A DNA stretch of 64,000 nucleotides from Stenotrophomonas sp. WZN-1 (GTDB taxonomy: Bacteria; Pseudomonadota; Gammaproteobacteria; Xanthomonadales; Xanthomonadaceae). A program made the position numbers and the translations under genes. Positions 20,462 through 29,035 of the stretch are shown here, piece after piece (within the stretch, counting starts at the first letter, position 1; the number at the start of each line of letters is the position of its first letter). Under the pieces are notes generated by a model that had not been told where the DNA came from, did no database searches, and saw only the letters and a program-made list of their open reading frames with translations. The DNA lies in NCBI RefSeq assembly GCF_002192255.1, contig NZ_CP021768.1:2870001-2934000 (forward strand), written 5' to 3'.

Positions 20462-21898
20462 ATGGCTGAACAATTCGACGTCGTCGTCATCGGTGCCGGC
20501 CCGGCCGGTTACCACGCTGCCATCCGCGCGGCCCAGCTGGGCCTGAAGACCGCCTGCATCGACGCAGCGCTGGGCAAGGACGGCAAGCCGGCCCTCGGCG
20601 GCACCTGCCTGCGCGTGGGCTGCATCCCGTCCAAGGCACTGCTGGATTCCTCGCGCCAGTTCTGGAACATGGGCCACATCTTTGGCGACCACGGCATCAG
20701 CTTCAAGGATGCCAAGATCGACGTCGAGGCGATGGTTGGCCGCAAGGACAAGATCGTCAAGCAGTTCACCGGCGGCATCGGCATGCTGTTCAAGGCCAAC
20801 AAGGTCGCTGCCTATTATGGTTTTGGCGAACTGCAGCCGGGCAACGTGGTCAAGGTCACCCAGCATGACGGTTCCATCGTCGAGCTGAAGGGCACCAACG
20901 TCATCATCGCGGCCGGTTCGGATTCGATCGAACTGCCGTTCGCCAAGTTCGACGGCGAGACCATCGTCGACAACGTCGGCGGCCTGGACTTCACCGAAGT
21001 GCCGAACCGCCTGGCGGTGATCGGCGCCGGCGTGATCGGCCTGGAACTGGGCAGCGTGTGGAAGCGCCTGGGCGCTGAAGTCACCATCCTGGAAGCACTG
21101 CCGGAGTTCCTGGCCGTGGCCGACGCCGAAGTGGCCAAGACCGCTGCCAAGGAATTCAAGAAGCAAGGCCTGGACATCCGCCTCGGCGCCAAGGTCTCCA
21201 AGACCGAGGTCACCGGCAAGGGCAAGAAGAAGGAAGTCGTTGTCACCTACACCGACAGCGAAGGCGAAAAGACCCTGACCGTGGACAAGCTGCTGGTGGC
21301 CGTTGGCCGTCGCGCCGCCACCAAGGGCCTGCTGGCCGAAGGCACCGGCGTCAAGATCAACGAGCGCGGCCAGATCGAAGTCGACGCGCACTGCCACACC
21401 GGCGTCGACGGCGTGTGGGCGGTCGGCGACTGCGTGCGCGGCCCGATGCTGGCACACAAGGGCTTCGAGGAAGGCATCGCGGTGGCTGAGCTGATCGCCG
21501 GCCTGCCGGGCCACGTCAACTTCGACACCATCCCGTGGGTCATCTACACCGAGCCGGAACTGGCCTGGGTCGGCAAGACCGAAGCGCAGCTGAAGGCCGA
21601 AGGCATTCCGTACAAGGCCGGCAGCTTCCCGTTCGCCGCCAACGGTCGTGCCGTGGCGATGATCGAGCCGGCAGGCTTCGTGAAGATCCTGGCCCATGCC
21701 GAAACCGATCGCATCCTCGGCATGCACCTGGTCGGCGCCAACGTCTCCGAACTGGTGCACGAAGGCGTGCTGACCATGGAGTTCAGCGGCTCGGCCGATG
21801 ACCTTGCCCGCATCTGCCACGCCCACCCGTCGCTGTCGGAAGTGATCCACGACGCGGCGATGGCAGTCAGCAAGCGCGCCATCCACAAGGCGAACTGA
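20462..21898 (+). CDS. lpd: Dihydrolipoyl dehydrogenase (E3)
   Basis: 478 residues. A FAD motif GAGPAGYHAA (11-20) precedes the redox-active disulfide Cys49-Cys54 in GGTCLRVGCIPSKALL. A second Rossmann motif GAGVIGLELGSVW binds NAD. The interface has the HAHPSLSEVIHD catalytic His. It regenerates lipoyl groups of SucB and, in most bacteria, of other 2-oxo acid complexes. It ends at a strong terminator. Confidence 0.97.
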   Translation: MAEQFDVVVIGAGPAGYHAAIRAAQLGLKTACIDAALGKDGKPALGGTCLRVGCIPSKALLDSSRQFWNMGHIFGDHGISFKDAKIDVEAMVGRKDKIVKQFTGGIGMLFKANKVAAYYGFGELQPGNVVKVTQHDGSIVELKGTNVIIAAGSDSIELPFAKFDGETIVDNVGGLDFTEVPNRLAVIGAGVIGLELGSVWKRLGAEVTILEALPEFLAVADAEVAKTAAKEFKKQGLDIRLGAKVSKTEVTGKGKKKEVVVTYTDSEGEKTLTVDKLLVAVGRRAATKGLLAEGTGVKINERGQIEVDAHCHTGVDGVWAVGDCVRGPMLAHKGFEEGIAVAELIAGLPGHVNFDTIPWVIYTEPELAWVGKTEAQLKAEGIPYKAGSFPFAANGRAVAMIEPAGFVKILAHAETDRILGMHLVGANVSELVHEGVLTMEFSGSADDLARICHAHPSLSEVIHDAAMAVSKRAIHKAN

Positions 21899-21909
21899 TC
21901 TGCATCCGG

Positions 21910-21934
21910 GTAGGTGCCGACCGTTGGTCGGCAC
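21910..21934 (+). repeat. SMAG-type palindrome (GTAG-tipped)
   Basis: GTAG followed by GTGCCGACC-GTT-GGTCGGCAC, a single copy 11 bases after lpd and just before the terminator. Confidence 0.75.
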
Positions 21935-21950
21935 GCGCCTGCAAACAAAG

Positions 21951-21974
21951 AACCCCGCCTCGGCGGGGTTTTTT
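21951..21974 (+). terminator. Intrinsic terminator of sucAB-lpd
   Basis: AACCCCGCC-TC-GGCGGGGTT followed directly by TTTT, a textbook stem and T-run. Confidence 0.92.
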
Positions 21975-21995
21975 GTTGACTGCGTGGGCTCGGCG

Positions 21996-22253
21996 CTACA
22001 CCTTTCCAGCGGGCTTCCTCGGTGCATCGTCGCAGATCCTGTGCTGCACCACTGTCTCGCCGACCTTCCATTCCTTCGTTACCCGGCAGTGCTCCTTCGC
22101 CTCGGGTACCGGCGAAGCCTTCGCCCCCGCAGCATTCGCTTCATCGGCACCGGCTGCCTGTTGGCGTTCCAGCCACACCGATGGCGGCGCCGGAGGCGCG
22201 GCCAGTACCGGCCCCGCAAGCAGGACCAGACCCACCAGCAGCACCGTCCTCAT
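21996..22253 (-). CDS. Small exported protein of unknown function
   Basis: 85 residues. A signal peptide (MRTVLLVGLVLLAGPVLAA, cleaved near 19) precedes a short mature region with two cysteines (EHCRVTKEW and HRICDD) that could form a disulfide. Its start overlaps the stop of the upstream membrane protein gene by 4 bases. The CRVTKEWKVGETVVQHRIC block resembles small periplasmic Xanthomonadaceae proteins without assigned function. Confidence 0.7.
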   Translation of the reverse strand: MRTVLLVGLVLLAGPVLAAPPAPPSVWLERQQAAGADEANAAGAKASPVPEAKEHCRVTKEWKVGETVVQHRICDDAPRKPAGKV

Positions 22254-22462
22254 GCAGCCACCGCCCGGCCACCGAGCAGGCGCGCCGGCAGCATGAACAG
22301 CGCGCGCAGGAAGGCGAACAGGGCTGAGAAGGTGATGCCGACCAGGCGGAACGGCAGGCTCAGCAGCCACACGAACGGCCAGGCAATCAGGGCGAGGATC
22401 GCCAGCGGCCAGCACAGCACGAACAGCAGGCACCACACGCCGAGCGCGAACAGGGTCTTCAT
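22250..22462 (-). CDS. Small two-span membrane protein
   Basis: 70 residues, hydrophobic almost throughout (two helices at about 5-35 and 40-60). The ATG follows AAGGAG with a 6-base spacer, so I prefer it to the GTG one codon upstream. It is translationally coupled to the small exported protein. No family recognised. Confidence 0.7.
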   Translation of the reverse strand: MKTLFALGVWCLLFVLCWPLAILALIAWPFVWLLSLPFRLVGITFSALFAFLRALFMLPARLLGGRAVAA

Positions 22463-22586
22463 CACGGTCTCCTTGGAGCGGCACCCTGCCGCCTGCGGAC
22501 ACCTTGGCGCCCCGCCCTGGCCGCCCGCAAACGGTTTGCGACGAAACCCGGGCTGGGGGCGATGAAACCGGTGCAGGGCCGTTGTT

Positions 22587-22675
22587 GTAGAGCCGGGCCT
22601 ACGCTCGGCTGCTCTTCGTTGCGATCACAGAAAACCCGCGCTGCGCGCGACAGCCGAGCGTGGGCTCGGCTCTAC
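22587..22675. repeat. Inverted pair of SMAG elements
   Basis: GTAGAGCCG... (22587-22610) and ...CGGCTCTAC (22652-22675) are inverted copies separated by 41 bases, each an imperfect hairpin in itself. The CTAC of the right copy contains the TAG stop codon (minus strand) of the PhoD gene. Confidence 0.85.
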
Positions 22676-24264
22676 AGGAGCTGCACTGCGCCCGGACGGC
22701 CGTGGGCCACCTGGAAGCGCGCTGCGGTACGCACCGGCGCATCGGCGCGCAGCACGCTGTCGGCGAAGCGCAGCTCGGCGTCCACGGTCTGCCGGTTCAG
22801 CTGCAGCTTCCACCAGCCACGGCGGTCGCCGTCGAAATAGCGGATATGCGGGTTCTGCGCTAACGATGGCCCGTAGTACGGCCCGTACGGCGTGTCGTCA
22901 CCACCACTGCTGATCGCCGGGGCGATGAATTCGGTGGCCACGACCGGCGCACTGGCCGCGTCGAAATCCAGCTTCAGATCGTTGACGAAAGAGGAATGCC
23001 AGTCGCCGCCCAGCACGATGGCATTGCCCTGCCCGCCCGCCTGCATCGCCTGCAGCAACCGGTTGCGTGCGGCGGGATAGCCATCCCAGGCGTCGTTCCA
23101 GAAGCGCTCGCGTGGCGTGCCGCCGTCCAGCCGCAGCTGCGCCATCAGCAGCTGCTGCACCACCACGTTCCAGCGCGTGCCTTGCGCGGCGGCCATCGAC
23201 TGCGCGAACCACGCTTCCTGGCCCACGCCGAGCATGCTCATGCGCGGGTCCAGTGCGGCATCACAGCGTGGCGACTCGCCGACGCCACAGGGATTGGCCG
23301 GGCGGAACTGGCGGCAATCGAGCAGGGTCAGCTGTGCCAGGTCGCCATAGCGCAGCCGCCGGTGCACGCGCAGGCCGCCGTTGCCCGCAGGTGTGCTGCG
23401 CATCGGCAGGTGTTCGTAGAACGCGCGATAGGCGGCCGCACGACGCACGATGAAATCCTCGGTCGATACGCCGGGCTTTTCCGGGTGGATGCCGGAGTAA
23501 TCGTTCTGCACTTCATGGTCGTCCCAGATCACCGCGAACGCGTGTGCGGCGTGCGCGGCCTGCAGATCCGGATCGAGTTTGTAAAGCGCGTACTGGTCAC
23601 GGTAGCGCTCCAGGCTCACGGTCTCGCCACTGAAGCGCTCGGCATCCAGCGCACGACCACGCGCGTTCTGCAGCGGGCTGTATTCGTACAGGTAGTCACC
23701 GGCATGCAGCACCAGGTCGACATCGCTCTGTGCGATGTCGCGCAGCACCGGGTAGTAGCCACTGTTCCAGGCCTGGCAGGTGCACAGGGCCAGCCGCAGC
23801 TGCTGCAGTGGCGTGTCCAGCAGCGGCGCGGTGCGGAAGTGGCCGACCGCGCTTTCCTCATCGCCGTCGCAGGCAAAACGGTAGTAGTAGTCGCGGCCTG
23901 GGCGCAGGCCGTTGACCTCCACGTGCACCGAGTGGGCCAGCTCGGGGACCGCGGCCGCAGTCCCCCGCTGCACCAGCCGGCGCATGCCGGGGTCTTCGGC
24001 CACGAACCAGCGCACCGGCACCGCCCGCGGCGGCATGCCGCCGCCATTGAGCGGGTCCGGTGCCAGCCGCGTCCACAACACGGCCCCCTGTGGATCCGGA
24101 TCACCGGCGGCGACACCGAGGGTGAACGGATCACGCCCCAGCCGCGGCCGTGGGCCGGCCGTGGCCGGCCCCGGCATCGCCGCCAGCGCGATCGCCGCCC
24201 CCGTGCCCTGCCACGCCATGCGCAGCAGACGACGACGGCGTTCCGGATCGACAGGCCCGCGCAT
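22672..24264 (-). CDS. phoD: PhoD-type alkaline phosphatase
   Basis: 530 residues. The N-terminus (RRRRLLRMAWQGTGAAIALAAMPGPATAG) resembles a Tat signal with a loose twin-arginine motif, as usual for PhoD. It has an N-terminal Fn3-like PhoD_N domain (LGVAAGDPDPQGAVLWTRL), then a metallophosphoesterase core with HAGDYLYEY, WDDHEVQNDY and GGDWHSSF. It should hydrolyse phosphate mono- or diesters in the periplasm. Its start overlaps the TonB receptor stop (TGATG). The stop codon lies inside a repeat. Confidence 0.93.
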   Translation of the reverse strand: MRGPVDPERRRRLLRMAWQGTGAAIALAAMPGPATAGPRPRLGRDPFTLGVAAGDPDPQGAVLWTRLAPDPLNGGGMPPRAVPVRWFVAEDPGMRRLVQRGTAAAVPELAHSVHVEVNGLRPGRDYYYRFACDGDEESAVGHFRTAPLLDTPLQQLRLALCTCQAWNSGYYPVLRDIAQSDVDLVLHAGDYLYEYSPLQNARGRALDAERFSGETVSLERYRDQYALYKLDPDLQAAHAAHAFAVIWDDHEVQNDYSGIHPEKPGVSTEDFIVRRAAAYRAFYEHLPMRSTPAGNGGLRVHRRLRYGDLAQLTLLDCRQFRPANPCGVGESPRCDAALDPRMSMLGVGQEAWFAQSMAAAQGTRWNVVVQQLLMAQLRLDGGTPRERFWNDAWDGYPAARNRLLQAMQAGGQGNAIVLGGDWHSSFVNDLKLDFDAASAPVVATEFIAPAISSGGDDTPYGPYYGPSLAQNPHIRYFDGDRRGWWKLQLNRQTVDAELRFADSVLRADAPVRTAARFQVAHGRPGAVQLL

Positions 24265-26507
24265 CAGAAGCGCACGGTTGCGGTGGCCATCACCTGCCGC
24301 GGCGCACCGACCTGCATGGTCGCCAGGCTGCGGGTCGGGTCGGCGGCGTAGGTGCCGTTGGTGTTGATCGAAGACAGGTAGCGCTTGTCGGTCAGGTTGG
24401 TCAGGTTCATCGCCACGGTCAGGTTCTGCGCCGGGCCGAGCTTGCCGAAGTCATAGGCCACCGAAGCGTTGACCAGCCAGTAGCCCGGCACCGACACATC
24501 GTTGGTGTAGGTCACGTAACGCTTGCCGATGTGGTTGGCCGACAGTCGCATGTCCCACGAGCCCGGGGTCCAGGCCAGGGTGCTGGCGAACATCCATTCC
24601 GGGGTGTCGACGGTCTTCCTGCCGCGGGTCGGCACCACGCCGTTGTTCACGTAGTCGTTGTCGTAGGTGCTGTCATTCCAGGACAGCGCGTTGGACCACG
24701 ACAGGTCCTGCATCGGCTTCAGCTGCAGCGTCGCCTCGGCGCCACGGCTGGTCACCGAACCGACGTTGGAGAACAGCGCCGGGCAACCGAGGATGCCCAC
24801 GCACTGTGCGATCGCCAGCAGGCGGTTGTCGAACGTGACGTCGTACACCGCAACCGAGGCTTCATAGCCGCGGCCGTAGCCACGCCAACCCAGCTCGATC
24901 GTGCGCGACTGTTCCGGCTTCAGGTTCTGGGCGCTGGCATCGAAGGCGGCCTGCGGCACGTTGAACGGACTGCCCACGCCCAGTGCATAGGCCGCGATGT
25001 TCCTGGCGAACGAACCGAAGATCTCATTGCCTTCGTTGAGCTTGAAGTTGAAGCCGGCCTGCGGCAGGAAGCCCTTCTTCGAGGTCAGGCTGCTGTTGTT
25101 GGCATAGCTGCCCAGCGGCGTGCGCACGCTGGTGCGGGTGTGCGGCGACTTCGCACCGATGTCGATGGTCAGCCGGTCATCGAACAGGCGGAAGCGGTCC
25201 TGCACGTAGAACTGGCGGGTGATGGTGGTGTAGCGCTGGTGCCACACGCGCTGGTCCGGGTTGCGCAGGAAGAAGTCGTCGGTGATCGGGCCGTCGATGT
25301 AGTAGAAGTTGCGCTGCACGCTGTGGCCGTTGTCCTCGTACCAGAGACCGGCTTCCAGTTCGTGGCCACCGACGTTCCAGGTGAACGCCGAGGTCACGCC
25401 GGTACGGTCGATCGCGTACTCGGTGGTGCGGATCGAGATCGGAATCTCGCGGCTGGTGCCCGGGTTGGACGGATTGGACGGGCTGAACCAGTGGCCCTGG
25501 CCACGGTTGCTGTGGTTGTAGACATTGACCTTCAACCGCATCGACTCGTTCAGGCCGAAATCGCCGGCAATGCTGGACAGGTCATCGTTGCGCAGGCCGT
25601 GGCCGGAGTAGTACGCATCCCACGGGCTGTTGACGCCGCCGCTGAATTTCCCGCGTGCCGCGGCGACGGCGCGATCCCAGTCCGGCGCGTAGTTGTCCCA
25701 GTCCCAGCCGAGGCGATCGATCATCTCCAGCGACAGGTCCTGGTAGTCCGCCTCGACGCGGCGCGACGCATTGAACAACGCGGTGATCCTGCTGTCCGTT
25801 CCGAAGTTGTAGGTGGCCTTGCCGTTGAACTGCTTCAGCTCCTGCGAGCCCTTGCCCTTCCACTTGTCGCCTTCCGAATACACGCCGGACAGGTAGGCAG
25901 CAAAGCCCTGGTGCTCACCGGTTTCCAGGCGCGCATAGCTGCGCCGCGCACTGTCACTGCCGAAGCCCTGCGCCAGCACCACGCCGTACTCGGTGGACGG
26001 ATCGATCGAATAGAACTGGAACACGCCACCGAGGTTGCTGGTGGACGGCGTGCCCAGCGCGCCGATGCCGGTGGACACTTCGGCACCACCCAGGTTCTCG
26101 CTGATCACCGCACGGCTGATGTGCAGGCCGTTGCTGTTGCCATAGGCCATGTTGCCCAGCGGGATGCCATCGAGCGTGTAGCCCAGGCGGTTCTGGTTGA
26201 AACCACGCAGGCTGATGGTGGTGGACCATTCGTAGGCGCCGGTGGCATCGGCCGACTCGAAGTGCACGCCCGGCTTGCTGGCCAGCAGCTTCAGCGGGTT
26301 GGCACCGGGCGGCAGGATCTTCATGTCCTCGGCGGTCACGCGCTGCACCTGGCGGGCTTCGCCGCGGCCGATCACCGAGATCGAATCGAGGGTGGTCGCC
26401 GACTGCGCGTCGGGAGCGGGAGCGGTTTCAGCGGCAGCGAGCGACGGCAGCGAAGCACAGACCAGCAGGGCCAGCAGATTGCGGCGAAGCGGAGCGTGGG
26501 ACGACAT
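24264..26507 (-). CDS. TonB-dependent outer-membrane receptor
   Basis: 747 residues from MSSHAPLRRN, with a signal peptide to about residue 27. A TonB-box-like stretch (SISVIGRG) and a plug domain (about 45-155: TAEDMKILPPGANP, GFNQNRLGYTLDGIPLG, ISENLGGAEVSTG) precede the 22-strand barrel. The last residue is Phe (VMATATVRF), as outer-membrane insertion requires. An upstream in-frame GTG would add 7 residues. Coupling to phoD and a possible Pho box suggests uptake of a phosphorus-containing compound. The ligand is unknown. Confidence 0.93.
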   Translation of the reverse strand: MSSHAPLRRNLLALLVCASLPSLAAAETAPAPDAQSATTLDSISVIGRGEARQVQRVTAEDMKILPPGANPLKLLASKPGVHFESADATGAYEWSTTISLRGFNQNRLGYTLDGIPLGNMAYGNSNGLHISRAVISENLGGAEVSTGIGALGTPSTSNLGGVFQFYSIDPSTEYGVVLAQGFGSDSARRSYARLETGEHQGFAAYLSGVYSEGDKWKGKGSQELKQFNGKATYNFGTDSRITALFNASRRVEADYQDLSLEMIDRLGWDWDNYAPDWDRAVAAARGKFSGGVNSPWDAYYSGHGLRNDDLSSIAGDFGLNESMRLKVNVYNHSNRGQGHWFSPSNPSNPGTSREIPISIRTTEYAIDRTGVTSAFTWNVGGHELEAGLWYEDNGHSVQRNFYYIDGPITDDFFLRNPDQRVWHQRYTTITRQFYVQDRFRLFDDRLTIDIGAKSPHTRTSVRTPLGSYANNSSLTSKKGFLPQAGFNFKLNEGNEIFGSFARNIAAYALGVGSPFNVPQAAFDASAQNLKPEQSRTIELGWRGYGRGYEASVAVYDVTFDNRLLAIAQCVGILGCPALFSNVGSVTSRGAEATLQLKPMQDLSWSNALSWNDSTYDNDYVNNGVVPTRGRKTVDTPEWMFASTLAWTPGSWDMRLSANHIGKRYVTYTNDVSVPGYWLVNASVAYDFGKLGPAQNLTVAMNLTNLTDKRYLSSINTNGTYAADPTRSLATMQVGAPRQVMATATVRF

Positions 26508-26586
26508 GGAGGCGGATTCCTTGGGCACGCTGGACGCCGAAGGGCGGCGTCGAAGGGCAGCAGCGGCGGAATCGTAGAAGCGGCGC

Positions 26587-26604
26587 GTTACATGTCATTT
26601 ACAC
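26587..26604 (-). promoter_or_regulatory. Candidate Pho box upstream of the TonB receptor-phoD operon
   Basis: On the minus strand the site reads GTGTAAA-TGAC-ATGTAAC: two 7-base half-sites with an 11-base period, the geometry of PhoB boxes (CTGTCAT-N4-CTGTCAT). Matches are partial (about 4 of 7 each). It is 80 bases before the receptor start in an otherwise featureless, relatively AT-rich gap. Context supports it more than the base match does. Confidence 0.4.
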
Positions 26605-26650
26605 GCCACATACGGAATTTTTGCGTTCCGGATGGTTTACGGGCCGGGAG

Positions 26651-26678
26651 GTGATTGCCGGCCAGCGGCCGGCATCAC
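26651..26678. repeat. REP palindrome between dnaB and the TonB receptor operon
   Basis: TGCCGGCCAGCGGCCGGCA core with GTGAT/TCAC extensions, three bases from the dnaB stop. It is related to the GTAG-tipped family but lacks the GTAG. Confidence 0.7.
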
Positions 26679-26680
26679 CG

Positions 26681-28111
26681 TTACTCGAACGAGCCGACCG
26701 AATCGTGGGCCAGGTTGTCGAAGCGGGTGTACTCGCCGAAGAACTTCAGCTTGCACGAACCGGTCGGGCCACCACGGTGCTTGCCGATGATGATCTCGGC
26801 CAGGCCCTTGTCCGGCGAGTTTTCCTTGTTGTAGTAGTCGTCGCGGTAGATGAACACGATCATGTCCGCGTCCTGCTCGATTGCGCCCGACTCGCGAAGG
26901 TCGGCCATCACCGGGCGCTTGTCGGTACGCGTTTCCAGCGAGCGGTTGAGCTGTGACAGCGCGATCACCGGCACATTCAGTTCCTTGGCCAGCCCCTTCA
27001 GCGAACGCGAGATCTCCGAGATTTCGGTCGCGCGGTTTTCGCTGTTGCCCGGCACGCTCATCAGCTGCAGGTAGTCGATCACGATCAGGCCGAGATCATG
27101 CTCGCGCTTGAGACGGCGGCACTTGGAGCGTAGCACTTCCGGCGACACGCCCGGCGTATCGTCGATGAAGATCTTGGTTTCCTTCAGCATCTTGATCGCG
27201 CTGGTGACGCGGCTCCAGTCCTCGTCTTCCAGCTGGCCGGTACGCAGGCGCTGCGCGTTGATGCGGCCATTGGAGGAAATCAGGCGCATCGCCAGCTGCG
27301 ATGCCGACATTTCCATCGAGAACACCGCCACGCCCTTCTTCGACTTGATCGCCGCGTACTCGGCGATGTTCAGCGCGAAGGTGGTCTTGCCCATTGCCGG
27401 GCGGGCCGCGAGGATGATCAGGTCGGTCGGCTGCAGGCCGGCGGTCATCGCATCGAAATCGTTGTAACCGGTCGGCAGGCCGGTGATGTTGCCGCCGTTC
27501 TCGAAGCGGTTGCGCAGCTCCTCGAAGGCATCCTTCAGCGCACCCGGCATGGCCACGAAATCGGTACGGCCGCGCGCGCCCTGTTCGGCGATGGCGAACA
27601 CGCTCTTTTCCGCCGAGGCCAGCAGCTCGCTGCTGTCACGCCCTTCGGGCTGGAAACCGTCGTTGACGATGTCGGTGCCGACCTGGATCAGCTGCCGCAG
27701 CACCGCCTTGTCACGCACGATCTCGGCGTAGGCCACGATGTTGGCCGCCGACGGCGTGGTGCTGGCCAGTTCGATCAGGTAGGCGCCGTCGCCCACCAGT
27801 TCCATCTTGCCCTGCGATTCAAACCACTCACCCAGCGTCACCGCATCGAACGGCCGTTCGCGCTCGGACAGCTCGCGGATCGCCCGATAGATCATCTGGT
27901 GATCGCGACGGTAGAAGTCGCCTTCGGTCAGCTGGTCGTTGACCCGGTCATACGCCTCGGGCGCCAGCATCAGGCCACCCAGCACCGCCTGCTCGGCTTC
28001 CACCGAATGCGGCGGTACCCGCAACTGGTCGATGCGCGACTCGTCGCGATCGCGATCGAAGCCATCACCGCGCTCTCTGCGGTTGGAACGGAAGCCGGGA
28101 CGAGCGGACAT
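26681..28111 (-). CDS. dnaB: Replicative DNA helicase DnaB
   Basis: 476 residues from MSARPGFRSNRRERGDGFDRD... onward (start chosen by family length). The N-terminal domain begins VPPHSVEAEQAVLGGLML and the RecA-like C-terminal domain has Walker A ARPAMGKTTF, IDYLQLMS as the B motif and ELNVPVIALSQLNRSLE. It is the hexameric 5'-3' fork helicase loaded at oriC. A basic 25-residue N-terminal extension precedes the family core. No intein is present. Confidence 0.97.
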   Translation of the reverse strand: MSARPGFRSNRRERGDGFDRDRDESRIDQLRVPPHSVEAEQAVLGGLMLAPEAYDRVNDQLTEGDFYRRDHQMIYRAIRELSERERPFDAVTLGEWFESQGKMELVGDGAYLIELASTTPSAANIVAYAEIVRDKAVLRQLIQVGTDIVNDGFQPEGRDSSELLASAEKSVFAIAEQGARGRTDFVAMPGALKDAFEELRNRFENGGNITGLPTGYNDFDAMTAGLQPTDLIILAARPAMGKTTFALNIAEYAAIKSKKGVAVFSMEMSASQLAMRLISSNGRINAQRLRTGQLEDEDWSRVTSAIKMLKETKIFIDDTPGVSPEVLRSKCRRLKREHDLGLIVIDYLQLMSVPGNSENRATEISEISRSLKGLAKELNVPVIALSQLNRSLETRTDKRPVMADLRESGAIEQDADMIVFIYRDDYYNKENSPDKGLAEIIIGKHRGGPTGSCKLKFFGEYTRFDNLAHDSVGSFE

Positions 28112-28408
28112 GCTGCGGTGTTTCCTGCAAAAGTGGGCCAGACGAGTGTAGGCATGCGCCGACCCCGGCGGCCATGGACAAGCCTGTGGATAAGCCGTGG
28201 AGAAACGGGGGATATCCGCCGGCGCCTGGCCAGACTGGCGTGGGGGCGTCGCACTGCCTGCGACAGGCGCCATTGCGGTGCCCGAGCAGACCATTATCGC
28301 AGATCAGGCGACCAGGGTCGGATCCCGTGCGACGCACGGGCTCTCGCCCGCTCGGCTGGATGTGGGGTCGGATCCCTCTGCGAAGCAGAGGGCGCTGACC
28401 CAGCGGTC
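28112..28408. other. Intergenic region with two palindromes of the GGGTCAGATCCC family
   Basis: 297 bases upstream of dnaB. The left part is the dnaB leader, with no clear promoter seen. The right part holds palindromes at 28315-28349 and 28365-28401, listed below. No gene is supported. Confidence 0.5.
28315..28401. repeat. Two palindromes, GGGTCRGATCCC family
   Basis: Copy 1 (28315-28349) starts GGGTCGGATCCCGTGC with complementary tip GCACGGG and a poorly matched base. Copy 2 (28365-28401) pairs GGGTCGGATCCCTCTGC with GCAGAGGGCGCTGACCC around GAA, with three mismatches. The tips differ from each other and from the 13.4 and 45.9 kb copies, yet each tip is self-complementary. Confidence 0.8.
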
Positions 28409-28969
28409 TCAATCGCCCTTGACGTGCACCGCGATCAGCGCCAGGAACCGGTCCACGTAACCCTGCAGGAACTTCTGCGTGCCCTCGTTGTGGATCGTGC
28501 CGTCGGCATCGATCAGGCCATCCTTGAAGTGGATGAACGCCTCGGGCTGGCCCAGCACGTGCATGTCCAGGAAAGCCAGGCTGTTGCGCAGGTGCTGCTG
28601 GGCCACGGCGGTACCGATCTGGCCGATGGAGGCGCCGATCACCGCCGCCGGCTTGCCGGCGAACGCACTGTCGCCGTAGGGGCGCGAGCCGATATCGATG
28701 GCGTTCTTGAGTACGCCCGGCACCGACCGGTTGTATTCGGGGGTCACGAACAGCACCGCGTCGGCGGCGCGCACCTGGTCCTTCAGCCGGGTACCCTGCG
28801 GCGGATAGTGCGCGTCGAAGTCCTGGTCGTACAGCGGCAGGTCGCCGATCTGCACGTACTGGAAGCGCGCGCGATCGCCGGCGATCTTCTCCAGCGCATG
28901 GGCCAGCTTGCGGTTGCAGGAATCCTTGCGCAGGCTGCCGACGAACACGGCGATGGTGGGGACGGACAT
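28409..28969 (-). CDS. NADPH-dependent FMN reductase (ChrR/AzoR-like)
   Basis: 186 residues with a flavodoxin-like fold. FMN phosphate binding is by GSLRKDSCNRKLA (11-23) and the ring-contact segment is TPEYNRSVPGVLKNAIDI, the signature of the FMN_red/ChrR family. Members reduce quinones, chromate or azo dyes with NAD(P)H. The native role here is probably quinone or flavin turnover under redox stress. It is monocistronic; the stop is just before the repeat pair. Confidence 0.9.
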   Translation of the reverse strand: MSVPTIAVFVGSLRKDSCNRKLAHALEKIAGDRARFQYVQIGDLPLYDQDFDAHYPPQGTRLKDQVRAADAVLFVTPEYNRSVPGVLKNAIDIGSRPYGDSAFAGKPAAVIGASIGQIGTAVAQQHLRNSLAFLDMHVLGQPEAFIHFKDGLIDADGTIHNEGTQKFLQGYVDRFLALIAVHVKGD

Positions 28970-29035
28970 CGGGACATACTCCTCACGGTGCGGGAGGCCC
29001 AGCCTAGCCGCCGGGCCCGTGCACGCCAGTGAAGA

